From: Conus ventricosus
Taxonomy: Eukaryota; Mollusca; Gastropoda; Neogastropoda; Conidae
Assembly: GCA_018398815.1 (NCBI GenBank)
Contig: CM031628.1
Span: 12,088,366 to 12,152,365 of the forward strand
Direction: 5' to 3'
Length of the DNA stretch: 64,000 bases
Shown: positions 25,565 through 36,250 of the stretch, one piece after another
Layout of the letters: the number at the start of each line of letters is the position of its first letter
How positions within the stretch are numbered: the first letter of the stretch is position 1
Position numbers and translations under genes: made by a program
Notes under the pieces: model-generated
The model's database searches: none
What the model was told of the DNA's origin: nothing
Seen by the model: only the letters and a program-made list of their open reading frames with translations

Positions 25565-25772
25565 CCTCCACTGTCTCTTTGTCCCCAAGTCTTTCTGTCT
25601 CCTTAACCTTCTCCCTCCTGTCTCTTTGTCCCAAAGTGTTTCTCTTTGTCTCCTTAACCTTCTCCCTCCTGTCTGTTTGTCCCCAAGTCTTTCTCTGTCT
25701 CCTTAACCTTCTCCCTCCTGTCTCTTTGTCCCCAAGTGTTCTCTTTGTCTCCTTAACCTTCTCCCTCCTGTC
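25565..25772. repeat. 49-bp minisatellite, left part
   Basis: The unit is ttctccctcctgtctctttg tccccaagtctttctctgtc tccttaacc. About four copies lie here. The array continues at 31345-32130 on the other side of LINE copy 2, so it was split by the insertion. Confidence 0.92.
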
Positions 25773-26093
25773 CCAGCGCTCTCAACACATCACTTTGGCT
25801 CGGACCTCTCCTAGACAGGGAGTACACTTTGGCCCGAGTGTACTAATCGGCTCCCCTTCTTGGGGTTGGGTCAAGACGGGCAGTTCCCCAGCTGGCCAAG
25901 TAAACCCCTGCAGTGCTCAGCTCTCTGTTCCCGGGAGTTGAGCATGATCAGGGGGATAGGGTTGGTTGCTTCTGCTTGTCGTATGTCTCTCCCGAAGCCT
26001 GGAAGGGGTCAAGACATTGGTTTCTTGGCCCTGGCCCTTAGTTGGACTCCAAGGTGGGTGGGTAAGGGAGGGATGAAATATACTAAAATACAC

Positions 26094-27427
26094 ATGGCTT
26101 TTTCAAAACACATCCCCCCAAAAAAGAGGAAGGCAGCATCCCCTATTTCAGGGGATTTCGATTCTGACAGCGATTCGGATATGGAGGTACGACAGAAGAC
26201 AGGTTTTTGGGCTTCTTGGCTCGTTATGGAAGGAACGGAGCAAGAAAGACCCCTTTCAGCTTTGAGCCCTTTTGCTATCCAAAAGGCTTTCAAGGTATAG
26301 CAGGTGACCCTCGGTCCATCAAGAGGTTGAGGAATGGTTCCTTTCTTATTCAATGTAAGTCACAAAAGCAATCTGAACAGCTGCTGAAAGCAACGAAACT
26401 TGTGGACAGGGAGATCAGGGTAACTCCCCACAAACAATTTAAATTCATCAAAAGGAGTGATTCGCTGCAGGAATTATCAGGTGTTTCAGAGGCAGAAATC
26501 AAAACGGAGCTGGCATCCCAGGGTGTGACGGAGGTGCGCAGGGTGACTATCAAGAAGGTGCAGAAAGAGTGGCCACCAACACCCTCTTTCTGACATTCTG
26601 CAACCCTGTGCTGCCTCCGGTCATCAAAGTCGGCTACCTGATTGTCCGGGTTCATTTGTACGTTCCGTCCCCGTTGAGGTGCTTCCGATGCCAGAAGTTT
26701 GGTCATGTCAGAGACCGTTGTTCTGGGCAGGAGGTGTGTGGTATTTGCTGCAAGGCAACCCATGATGGGCCGTGTAAAGATCCGGCACATTGTGCAAACT
26801 GCGGTGGCGACCATCCCTCCTCTTCACGGAATTGTCCTCTGTGGATTCAGGTAATCTGCAATACAAAGGGTTAAGACAGAAAAGAAAGATCTCCTTTTTC
26901 GAAGCCCGCAAGCAGGTTGTGGGCAGTCAGTCGCCGACAGCTTCTTCGTACGCTTCAGCCGTAAAGAAAGTTCCAACAGTTCCAACTCGGTCAGTCTGCT
27001 GTCAGACTGATAACTTTACGTTTTCGAAGACATTGCAAGGAAAAACTGTCAGCTCTGGTGAAGACAGGTCCACCACCTTCCAAACCAAAGTGACTGCCCT
27101 GGTGGAGGCAAAAAATCCGCCACCCCTCAGACTGCCCAGCAGTCTACAACATCTGCTGCTGGGCGATTAAAAAAACCAGCAGTTCCCCCTCGAACTCCTC
27201 TGTCCAGTGCCCGTGCGGGCAAGGGAGTTCCATCCAGTGTGGAGATGGTGGAGATAAGGAAAAACCCTCCACCATCTCCCAAATCCAGACCTCCACCTTC
27301 TCCAAATTCCAGGCCTTTGTCACCTGCGAGCAAGTCTGCCAGCGGGTCCAAAGACCAACACAGTCCAGTAAAACTAAAAAATAAGTTCACTCCATTGGCC
27401 GCAGATGCTGATGAGGAGATGACCTGA
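26094..27427 (+). pseudogene. LINE copy 2 ORF1 (gag-like, zinc knuckles)
   Basis: ORF1 of an I-type LINE encodes an RNA-binding protein that packages the element RNA. The start ATG at 26094 gives MAFSKHIPPKKRKAA, with a basic NLS-like cluster and then an acidic Asp/Ser stretch. The middle contains LSPFAIQK and SVKRLRNGSF-like blocks. Three zinc knuckles follow at about 26680-26840: CFRCQKFGHVRDRC, CGICCKATHDGPC and CANCGGDHPSSSRNC. The C-terminal part is Pro/Ser/Lys-rich and ends in DADEEMT with stop at 27425-27427. The expected length is about 445 residues. Frameshifts at about 26300, 26560 and 26870, plus a premature stop, break it. ORF2 starts 25 bases after the stop. Confidence 0.85.
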
Positions 27428-27452
27428 TCTCTCTCCTTTTCGCCTCTGCACC

Positions 27453-30400
27453 ATGGATAATACAATAATCCATTGGAATATCCGTGGTCTAAATTCCAAC
27501 TTCGAGGAGCTGCAGCTTCTGTGTCAATCTATGAAACCTTCTGTCGTGGCTCTTCAAGAAACCCAAATTCAAAGCCAGAAGACCTTTACTCTTTCTGGCT
27601 TTAATATTCTTTCAAAGCCTGCACACCTTCCACGTTGGGACTGTCGGGCGGTGTTGCCCTTCTCCTTCACAAAACTTTGTTGTATAGTCCTGTCGCTCTG
27701 TCTACCTCCCTTCAGGCTGTAGCTGTGAGAGTCACTCTCCACAAGACTGTCACAATCTGTTCTCTTTATCTACCTCCATCTGTCCCGGTCTGTCGTCAGG
27801 ACCTTGTCAGTCTGTTAGGGGAACATCCTCGACCTTTTTTGCTGTTGGGTGACTTTAACGGTCACAACCCTCTTTGGGGTAGTACGGTTCGTCATCCAGA
27901 GGTCTGCTGATTGAGGATGTCCTTTCGGATTTGGATTTGTGTTGTCTGAACGACGGATCTGCAACTTACCTCCATTCTTCCACAGGTTCACTTTCGTGTT
28001 TAGATTTGTCGGTTTGTGACCCCTCGCTGGTCCTGGACTATGAGTGGTCTGTCCATAGACGATCTGCACGGAAGTGACCATTTCCCTGTCCTTCTACAAC
28101 CTGTAATAACTGAACATGTCTCTGTCTCTCAGCATTTAAATTTAAGAAAGCAAACTGGACCTCTTTGCAGCCACTGTTTCTAAGGAGTTCCAGGACACTG
28201 ATTTTTTTCAGAGTCCTGACCCAGCTGAATCACTGACTAACATTATGATTAAATGTGCTAAGGCCTGTATTCCAGTGTCTTCCGATAAACTTCAAATGCC
28301 AAAAACACCCTGGTTCGATTCAGAATGCCAACAAATTTCCAAAGTTAGAAAACGGGCTCAGCGTCAGGTATACCAACGACCTTCGGGTCCCAACGCTCGA
28401 GCCCATCAGAAACTCCGTGCTAAATCAAGACACACTTTTAAAATCAGTAAACGTCGGTCCTGGAGAAGCTTCTGCTCCAGGCTGACATCAAAAACTTCTA
28501 AGAAAAAGTGTGGAACATCATTAAGAAAATTAAAGGGAAGAACACCTGTCCCACTGTGAATCATCTCAAGTTTTCGGATTCTTTAATAACAGAGAAGAAA
28601 GCAGTTGCTAATCTGCTTGCTTCAACCATTGAAAAGAATTCCTCCTCTTCTAATAAATCATCCACTTTGGTCAAAAACAAAGCCCTAAAAGAAATTATCA
28701 CCCTGCAACTTTTCATCCGACAACATGGAAGACTACAATCTTCCTTTCACATTAAACGAGCTGAAATCTGCCTTACTCTCTTGCAGCGATTCCTCTCCAG
28801 GTCTAGATGAAATTCATTATCAACTGTTGAAACATCTTCCGCAAGAAGGTCTGAACATACTGCTACAAGTAATATAACCATGTGTGGACTTCAGGTTGCT
28901 TTCCACCCTCTTGGCGGAAAGCCCTCATTATTCCCATCCCCAAACCTGGAAAAGATCTTTCTAACCCTTCAAACTACCGTCCCATAGCTTTGACCAGCTG
29001 TGTCTGTAAACTGATGGAGAAAATGGTCAATGCTAGGCTCATGTGGAAACTCGAAACCGATGGCCTTTTGGCGAAAGAACAGTGTGGTTTCCGCAAACAT
29101 CGTAGTACAGTTGACCATTTGATTCGTCTGGAATTCTACACTTAGGAACGCTTTTTTAAACAGACAGCATGCAGTGGCAATTTTCTTCGACTTGGAGAAG
29201 GCCTACGATACCACCTGGAAGTCGGGGATACTTCATGATCTCCACGATCTGGGTTTTCGAGGTCATCTTCCGCTTTTTATTCAAAATTTTTTGGCAGAAC
29301 GACAGTTTCAGGTCCGGGTTGGCACCACTCTCTCTGATGTCCACGAACAGGAGTTGGGTGTTCCCCAGGGGAGCATACTGTCTCCTGCCCTCTTTAGTAT
29401 TAAAATCAACAACATGTGAAATCAGTTCAGCAGGGTTCAGACTGCTCATTGTTTGTGGATGATTTTGCCGTCTACGCAACTGGAAGCCTGTACCCGAGTG
29501 TCCAGCGCAGGCTCCAGCTTTGCGTAGATAAAATCCATCGGTGGGCGGATGAAAACGGTTTCACCTTTTCTGCAACAAAAACCCAGTGTATTCACTTCCA
29601 TAATTTCCGTCAGTTTTTTTCCAGATCCGGAACTTCAAGTAGGGAAATCTCCCATTCCAGCTGTTAAAGAGGCCAAATTTCTGGAGTCATTTTTGACCAA
29701 AAACTTAACTTTCTCAGCCATATTAAAAACCTCAAAACTGCTTGCCAAAAGGCACTGAATATTCTGCGGGTCGTAGCACACACCGACTGGGGCGCTGATA
29801 AGAAAACTTTGTTGCACCTCTACAGAGCCCTGGTCCGTTCTAAACTGGACTACGGTTGTGCTGTGTACGGCTCCGCAAGATCATCTTACCTCAAACTCTT
29901 GGACCCTATCCACCATCAAGGGCTTCGTCTCTGTCTTGGAGCGTTCCGACACCACCCTGTGTACAGCCTGTACGCAGAGGCAGGTGAACCTTCACTGTTC
30001 AATCGCAGGCTGAAACTGTCTTTGAATTATTATATCCGACTGTTCTCAGAACCGCAGAATCCTGCCTATGACTGTTTTTGACCCTCCGTTCCAAAGTAAG
30101 TTTGAAAATAACCCGAAATGTATTCGCCGTTTGGGCTTCGTATGCAGCCTCACGTGCGGAATGGGAGGTATAGACCTGGGAGTAGTTCCGATTTTTCCAA
30201 GTTTCCGGATCAACCTCCATGGACCTTTTTCACACCAGAGATTCGTTTCGATCTCGCAGCTTTCCGAAAGGAGTCTACCAGCTCTCTGGCGTACAGGGCT
30301 TTGTATGCCGAGCTCTGTTCCAAATTCCCATCCTATCAAAAAGTTTTCACTGACGGTTCCAAGTCTGAGGATGGAGTGGCCTGTGCAGCCTACTGCCCTG

Positions 30401-31147
30401 GGGCTCCTTCTCAGATATTGTTGGAACATATACATTCAGATGCTTCTGTCTATTCTGCTGAACTTACTGCTCTAGTACTGGCTTTGAAGATAATCTCCCA
30501 TTCTTCGTGGAGGGACTTTCTGGTTCTGTCGGATTCGCTGTCAGCTTTGGAGGCCATAGCTGGCCGCAACCTTCAGCATCCAGAACTTTTACTTTTTTTT
30601 GAACTTTTTAGCAAGTTGAAGGCGGACGGTTACAACATTACTCTTGCTTGGGTTCCTGGCCATGTTGGCATCGGCGGGAACGAAATGGTTGATCGTTTAG
30701 CCAAGAACGCCACAAGAGAGAAACTGTCCAACACTTTATATCCCCTGCTCAGATGTGAAACCCAAAATTAACGATTATGTGAGAGACCTCTGGCAGGAGG
30801 ATTGGAACACACAGACGAATAACAAACTCTTTCAGATCCGTCCAAACCTTAAAGACTTCCTCCCATCTACGTCGGGTGGTCGTAAAGAGGAAACGGTTCT
30901 GTGCCGGCTGCACACCGGCCATTCGTATTTTACCCATTCTTACCTTTTAAAGAGTGAAGAAGCTCCGTGGTGCATTCCATGTCATGCACCACTCACAATG
31001 AAACATGTTCTTTTAGAGTGTTGGGACTTGCACGATGTGAGACACAAACATTTTACAGCGGAGTCCATGAAGATCCTGTTCAGGGATGTCCCGCCTGACG
31101 TGATCCTTGGGTTTTTGAGAGAAATTAACATTTTTCATCTGATTTGA
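27453..31147 (+). pseudogene. LINE copy 2 ORF2 (endonuclease, RT, RNase H)
   Basis: ORF2 carries out nicking and target-primed reverse transcription. The start is MDNTIIHWNIRGLN at 27453. The AP-like endonuclease (27453-28100) shows VALQETQIQ, LLLGDFNGHNPLWG and GSDHFPVLL (across a frameshift). RT blocks (about 28920-29480) are NYRPIALTSCVCKLMEKMV, CGFRKHRSTVDHLIRLE, FFDLEKAYDTTW, GVPQGSILSPALFS and LFVDDFAVYA, with the catalytic DD. The RNase H (30340-30720) shows FTDGSK, AELTAL, SDSLSAL and WVPGHVGIGGNEMVDRLAK. A Cys/His motif CIPCHAPLTMKHVLLEC follows, then stop at 31145-31147. The expected length is about 1,230 residues. About ten small indels break the frame, while 30118-30771 is open through the whole RNase H. 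Confidence 0.92.
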
Positions 31148-31344
31148 GATTTTACGGAAGAAGGATTTTTAACAAAGTTTCTGGTTCGTTTGTAGACGAT
31201 GTCATTTAACGAGATGTGTGAAAGTTTTTTTTTTTTTTTTTTTTTTTAAATGACTGGTGAGTTGATTTTAACGTGGTGACAGCCCTGATGTGGCCCTCTG
31301 CGGTCGGCTGGGCTATAAGCAACATTATCTTATCTTATCTTATC

Positions 31345-32130
31345 TTCTCCCTCCTGTCTCTTTGTCCCCAAGTCTTTCTCTGTCTCCTTAACCTTCTCCC
31401 TCCTGTCTGTTTTTCCCCAAGCTTTCTCTGTCTCCATAACCTTCTCCCTCCTGTCTAATTGTCCCCAAGTCTTTCTCTATCTCCTTAACCTTCTCCCTCC
31501 TGTCTGTTTGTCCCCAAGTCTTTCTCGTCTCCTTAACCTTCTCCCTCCTGTCTCTTGTCCCCAAGTCTTTCTCTTTGTCTCCTTAACCTTCTCCCTCCTG
31601 TCTCTTTGCCCCCCATGTCTTTCTCTGTCTCCTTAACCTTCTCCCTCCTGTCTCTTTGTCCCCAAGTCTTTATCTTTGTCTCCTTAACCTTCTGCCCTCC
31701 AGTCTCTTGTCCCCAAGTCTTTCTCTATCTCCTTAACCTTCTCCCTCTTGTCTCTTTGTCCCCAAGTCTTTCTGTGTCTCCTTAACCTTCTCCCCTCCTG
31801 TCTCTTTGCCCCAAGTCTTTCTCTGTCACCTTAACCTTCTCCCTCTTGTCTCTTTGTCCCCAATCTTCTGTGTCTCCTTAACCTTCTCCCTCCTGTCTCT
31901 TTGCCCCCAAGTCTTTCTCTGTCACCTTAACCTTCTCCCTCCTGTCTCTTTGCCCCCCATGTCTTTTCTCTGTCTCCTTAACCTTCTCCCTCCTGTCTCT
32001 TTGTCCCCAAGTCTTTCTCTGTCAACTTAACCTTCTCCCTCCTGTCTGTTTGTCCCCAAGTCTTTCTCTGTCTCCTTAACCTCCCTCCTGTCTCTTTGTC
32101 CCCATGTCTTTCTCTGTCTCCGTAACCCTG
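31345..32130. repeat. 49-bp minisatellite, right part
   Basis: About 16 further copies of the 49-bp pyrimidine-rich unit, with variants ccccccatgtc and gtcaccttaacc. It is continuous in phase with 25565-25772 once LINE copy 2 is removed. Confidence 0.92.
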
Positions 32131-32393
32131 ACCTGCTGCCCTTTCTCACTCCGTCTCTTAAAAGCACCTGACTTTTCTCCTCTCCCCTTTCTTCACTCCT
32201 CTCCCTTCCTCTTACTCTTGCTTTCTTGTTTTTACCATCTGTCATCTCTCTCCATCATCCCCCCCCCCCCCCCCACTCCCCATCGAAGCCCAACCAACCA
32301 TCCCCCATCCTCTCTGTCTTTTTGTGTCTCTTTCTTTCTCATCTGACCCATTTCTTTTCCTAGCAGTGTGTGAACTTTTGCATTTCAATTTCA

Positions 32394-32446
<53 letters not shown>

Positions 32447-32469
32447 CTCTCTGTCTGTCTGTCTGTTTC

Positions 32470-32511
<42 letters not shown>

Positions 32512-32593
32512 CTCTCTCTCTCTTCTCCTCTCTCTCTCTCTTCTCTCTCTCTCTGTCTGTCTGTCTGTCTGTCTGTCTGCCTGTCTGTCTCTC

Positions 32594-32644
<51 letters not shown>

Positions 32645-32784
32645 TGTGTGGTGTGTGTGTCATGCTGTCTCTGTCTCTTCCCATTTTTCTCTGTCTCTCT
32701 GTTTCTGTCACTCCCACTGTCTCTCTCTATGTTTGTGTCACTCTGTCTCCCTGTCTTTTCTCATTTGTCTCTCGATGTCTGTCA

Positions 32785-32856
<72 letters not shown>

Positions 32857-33156
32857 CACACATAGGCACGCACACATGCATGCACGAATACACATGTGTA
32901 TGAATGATATACGCATGCTTCTCTTTGTGTTTCTCTTCTCCTTTTCCTGTCCCTCATTCCCCCTCTCTCTCTCCTTTACCTTCCGTCCCTTGCCTCCCTG
33001 TCTCTCTGTCTCTTACACTCTTTTGTTTGTCTCTGTCTCTCTCTCTGCCTGCTCCTTTCTGTGTTTCTGTCTTCCTTTTCCTGTGTCTCTATTCTCTCTC
33101 TTCTTGACCCCCCCCCCCCCCCACCATCTCTCTTTCTCTGCCTGTGAAAGACTCTC

Positions 33157-33226
<70 letters not shown>

Positions 33227-33443
33227 CACCTGCTTCTTTCAGTGTTACTTTTCCCTCTGCCTGTCCATCTTTTTCTTTGTGACCCCTTTTCCTGTGTCTC
33301 TATTCTCTCTCTCTTCTTGACCCCCCCCCCTCATCTCTCTTTCTCAGTCTGTGAAAGACTCTCTCTCTCTCAATCTCTGTCTCTCTGTCTCTCTCTCTCT
33401 CTTGTCCTTCCCCAACCCCACACCGTTCCTCCTCGTCTCCTCT

Positions 33444-33474
<31 letters not shown>

Positions 33475-34115
33475 TCTCTCTCTCTCTCTCTCTCTCTCTC
33501 AGAGGTCAGTAATTCATCCCCCACTCCTCCCTGCTCTGTGCCTGCAGGTGGCCCCCATGGCTGGGTGATGGAGGTCACTGGTGTTCAAAGGGGGAGGACA
33601 AGAAAGCTGAAGAAATAACACTGGGCGTTGCATGCCATCGTCAGACTGGGGGTCTGTTTACCAGTGAGGAGGGGGGGACAGACGTCATAGACATGGGAGA
33701 GGGAGAGGGCTGGGCAGCTGGGAGGGATGGCAGTGGGTGGAAAAGGGAGAGTGGGGGGGGGGGGGGGATAGGGGGTAGGGGAGGGTGATAGGGGAGGGCT
33801 GTCAATATCCTTAGCCAGCACTTTGTTCTTTCTTTCTTTTTTTTTTTTTTCATGTTCCTCTTCTCACCTGCATGCTTTGCGTCTGTCCTGTCTCTCCCGC
33901 TGCCTGCCTGTCTGTATGTCTGTGTGTCTGTTTGTCTGTCTGTCTGTTTGTCTGTCTTCCCAGCTCTGTCTGTCCTGCCCTCCCTCTTCCCCTCCTCCTT
34001 GAACCCTCTCTGTTACCTTGCTTTGAATTTGATCTTTTGTTTGTTGTCACCATTCACCTTGACAACTTTCTTATTCAATTATAGTATTTAAAAACAACAA
34101 CAACAAAAAACAGTG

Positions 34116-34176
<61 letters not shown>

Positions 34177-34185
34177 CTCTCTCTC
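32131..34185. repeat. Pyrimidine-rich microsatellite region
   Basis: Successive (CT)n (32397-32445, 33160-33222, 33436-33500, 34122-34176), (CTGT)n, (GT)n (32597-32665) and (CA)n (32787-32854) tracts, with C runs at 32263 and 33107. A two-copy block near 33100 and 33315 (ttcttgaccc followed by a C run and tctctctttctc) shows local duplication. The 414-codon frame 32324-33568 is a Ser/Leu/Cys artefact. The segment 33510-34110 is unique sequence with nothing recognised. Confidence 0.85.
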
Positions 34186-34920
34186 TCGGGGGTTGCGACC
34201 TTGTCGTGGTCGGAGGGCTTGCATGGTCCAGTGATCCCTTAGGCTTTGCTGGCGGGGGCATCAATACTTTAAGATAGGCTGGTTTGTTTTTTTTAAAACT
34301 GCTTCTAGGTCGAAAAGCCAAGATGCTGTCTGGCCTAAGCATAACGTGGTAAGGAGTTGATGCCCCTGGTAGGGCTTCCCATGTCAGATAGGCTAAGGGT
34401 GAGGATCCTGACTAAGAGTAACCCGCCTTTCTCCTTTTCTTGTTTTCTGCCTTCCTTATTTGGCCCTTTTCTATCTTCGTCTCCCCTTCAAGTCTTCTTT
34501 TCCACACTCCTTTTCTCTCTGTGGTCTCCTTAAGATCCGCCGCGTTTGCCGTGCGGTGCGACCTGTGTCGGATGGGGATGAGATCCTGGTGATTGAGAGG
34601 GCCAGCGCTCTCAAACATCACTTTGGCTCGGACCTCTCCTAACAGGAGTACACTTAGGCCCGGGTGTACTAATTGGCTCCCCTTCTTGGGGCTGGGTCAA
34701 AACAGGCATTTCTCCGGCTGGCCAAGGAAAACCCTGCAGTGCTCAGCTCTCTGTTCCCGGGAGTTGGGCATGATCAGGGGATAGGGTTGTAGGTTTTTGT
34801 CTGTTGTATGTCTCTCCGAAGCCTGGAAGGGGTCAAGACATTGGTTTTCTTGGCCCTGGCCCCTTAGTTGGACCCCAAAGGTGGGGGGGTAAGGGAGGGA
34901 TGAATCACAATAAATCAAAT

Positions 34921-36226
34921 ATGGCTCTTTCAAAAACAACCCCCCCCCAAGAAAAAGGGGAAAGCAGCATCCCCTATTTCAGGGGATTTCGTTTCTGACA
35001 GCGATTCGGATACAGAATTTACGACAGAGGACAGGTTTCTGGGCTTCCTGGCTCGTGTGGAAGGGACAGAGCAGGAAAGCCCCCTTTCAGCTCTGAGCCC
35101 TTTTGCTATCCAGAAGGGTTTTCAAGGTTTAGCGGGTTTACCCTCAACCCCATAAAAGGTTGCGAAAGGGCCATTCCTAATTCAATGTAGTCAAAGAAAC
35201 AATCTGAACAGTGCAAAAAGGCAACGAAACTTGTGGACGGGAGATCAGGGTAACTCCCCACAAACAATTGAATTCATCGAGAGGCGTGATTCGCTGCCGG
35301 GATTTATCTGGTGTATCGAGGCAGAAATTAAGACGGAGCTGGCGTCCAGGTTTTGTGACGGGGGTGCGCAGGGTGAGGGTTTAAAAAAAGGGTTTTCAGA
35401 GAGAGTGGCCCCCAACCCCCTTTCTGACCTTCTGCAACCTGTGCTGCCTCCGGTCATCAAATTTGGGTTACTAATGTTCGTGTTCAGCTGTATGTGCCGT
35501 CCCCATTGAGGTGCTTCAGGTGCCAGAGGTTTGGCCATGCAGGGACCGCTGTTCTGGGCAGGAGGTGTGTGGTGTTTGCTGCAAGGCAACCCATGATGGG
35601 GCTGTGTCATGATCCGGCACTTTTGTGCTAACTGCGGTGGGCGACCATCCTCCTCTTCACGAAACTGTCCCTTTGGATTCAAGAATCTGCTATCCAACGC
35701 ATCAAAAAGAAAAGAAGATCCGTTTTTGAAGCCCGGAAACAGGTTGTGGGTAGTCAGACGCCGACAGCTTCTTCCTATGTTTCCCGGCTGTAAAGAAAGT
35801 TCCACTGTTCCACTTTTCGGCCCAGTCTGCTGCCAGACTGATGAATTCATGTTTTCGAAAACATTGCAAGTAAGATCTGTCAATTCTGGTGGTGCAGGTC
35901 CACCACCCCCCAAACCCCAAAGTGAAGGCCCTGGTGGAGGCAAAAAATCTGCCACCCTCAGACTGCCCAGCAGTCTACAACATCTGCTGCTGGGCAGATT
36001 AAAAAACCACACCCCTCCCTCGAACTCCTCAGTCCAGTGCCCGTGCGGGCAAGGAGTTAAATCCAGCGTGGAGATGGGGAGTTTTACGAAAAAACCTCCC
36101 GTCTCCCAAAAACCAGACCTTCTTCCCCTGTTGGCAAGTCTGCCAGCAGGTCCAAGACCACAGTCCAGTAAAACTAACCATAAAATTTAAAACCCTTAAC
36201 CGCAGATTTGATGGGAGATGCCCTGA
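34921..36226 (+). pseudogene. LINE copy 3 ORF1 (gag-like, zinc knuckles)
   Basis: The ATG at 34921 begins MALSKTTPP, homologous to copy 2. Zinc-knuckle sequence is recognisable at about 35515-35660 (CGVCCKATHDG-type and CANCGG pieces) but is split over frames. The stop corresponds to tga at about 36224-36226, and ORF2 starts 24 bases later. Numerous frameshifts make it non-functional as written. Confidence 0.8.
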
Positions 36227-36250
36227 TCTCTCCTTTTCGCCCTCTGCACC

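Larger units (their letters stand above)
25773..31344 (+). mobile_element. LINE copy 2: I-superfamily-like element, slightly 5'-truncated (subfamily A)
   Basis: The element starts at ccagcgctctcaa, which in the full-length copy 3 lies about 420 bases inside the 5' end. It carries ORF1 (26094-27427), ORF2 (27453-31147), a 3' UTR with a T tract (about 31227-31248), and ends in (TTATC)n at 31344. The 14-base ttctccctcctgtc occurs on both sides (25759-25772 and 31345-31358). It could be the target-site duplication, but it is also part of the surrounding 49-bp repeat. The best preserved of the subfamily A copies complete in this window. Confidence 0.93.

Noticed and set aside
29440..29475. VDD instead of the textbook ADD in the LINE reverse transcriptase active site
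   Set aside because: FVDDF variants are known among non-LTR reverse transcriptases, and both catalytic aspartates are present, so it is not evidence of inactivation.
32324..33568. 414-codon frame rich in Ser, Leu and Cys
   Set aside because: It runs through (CT)n, (GT)n and (CA)n microsatellites. The composition is that of the repeats and no domain is present.
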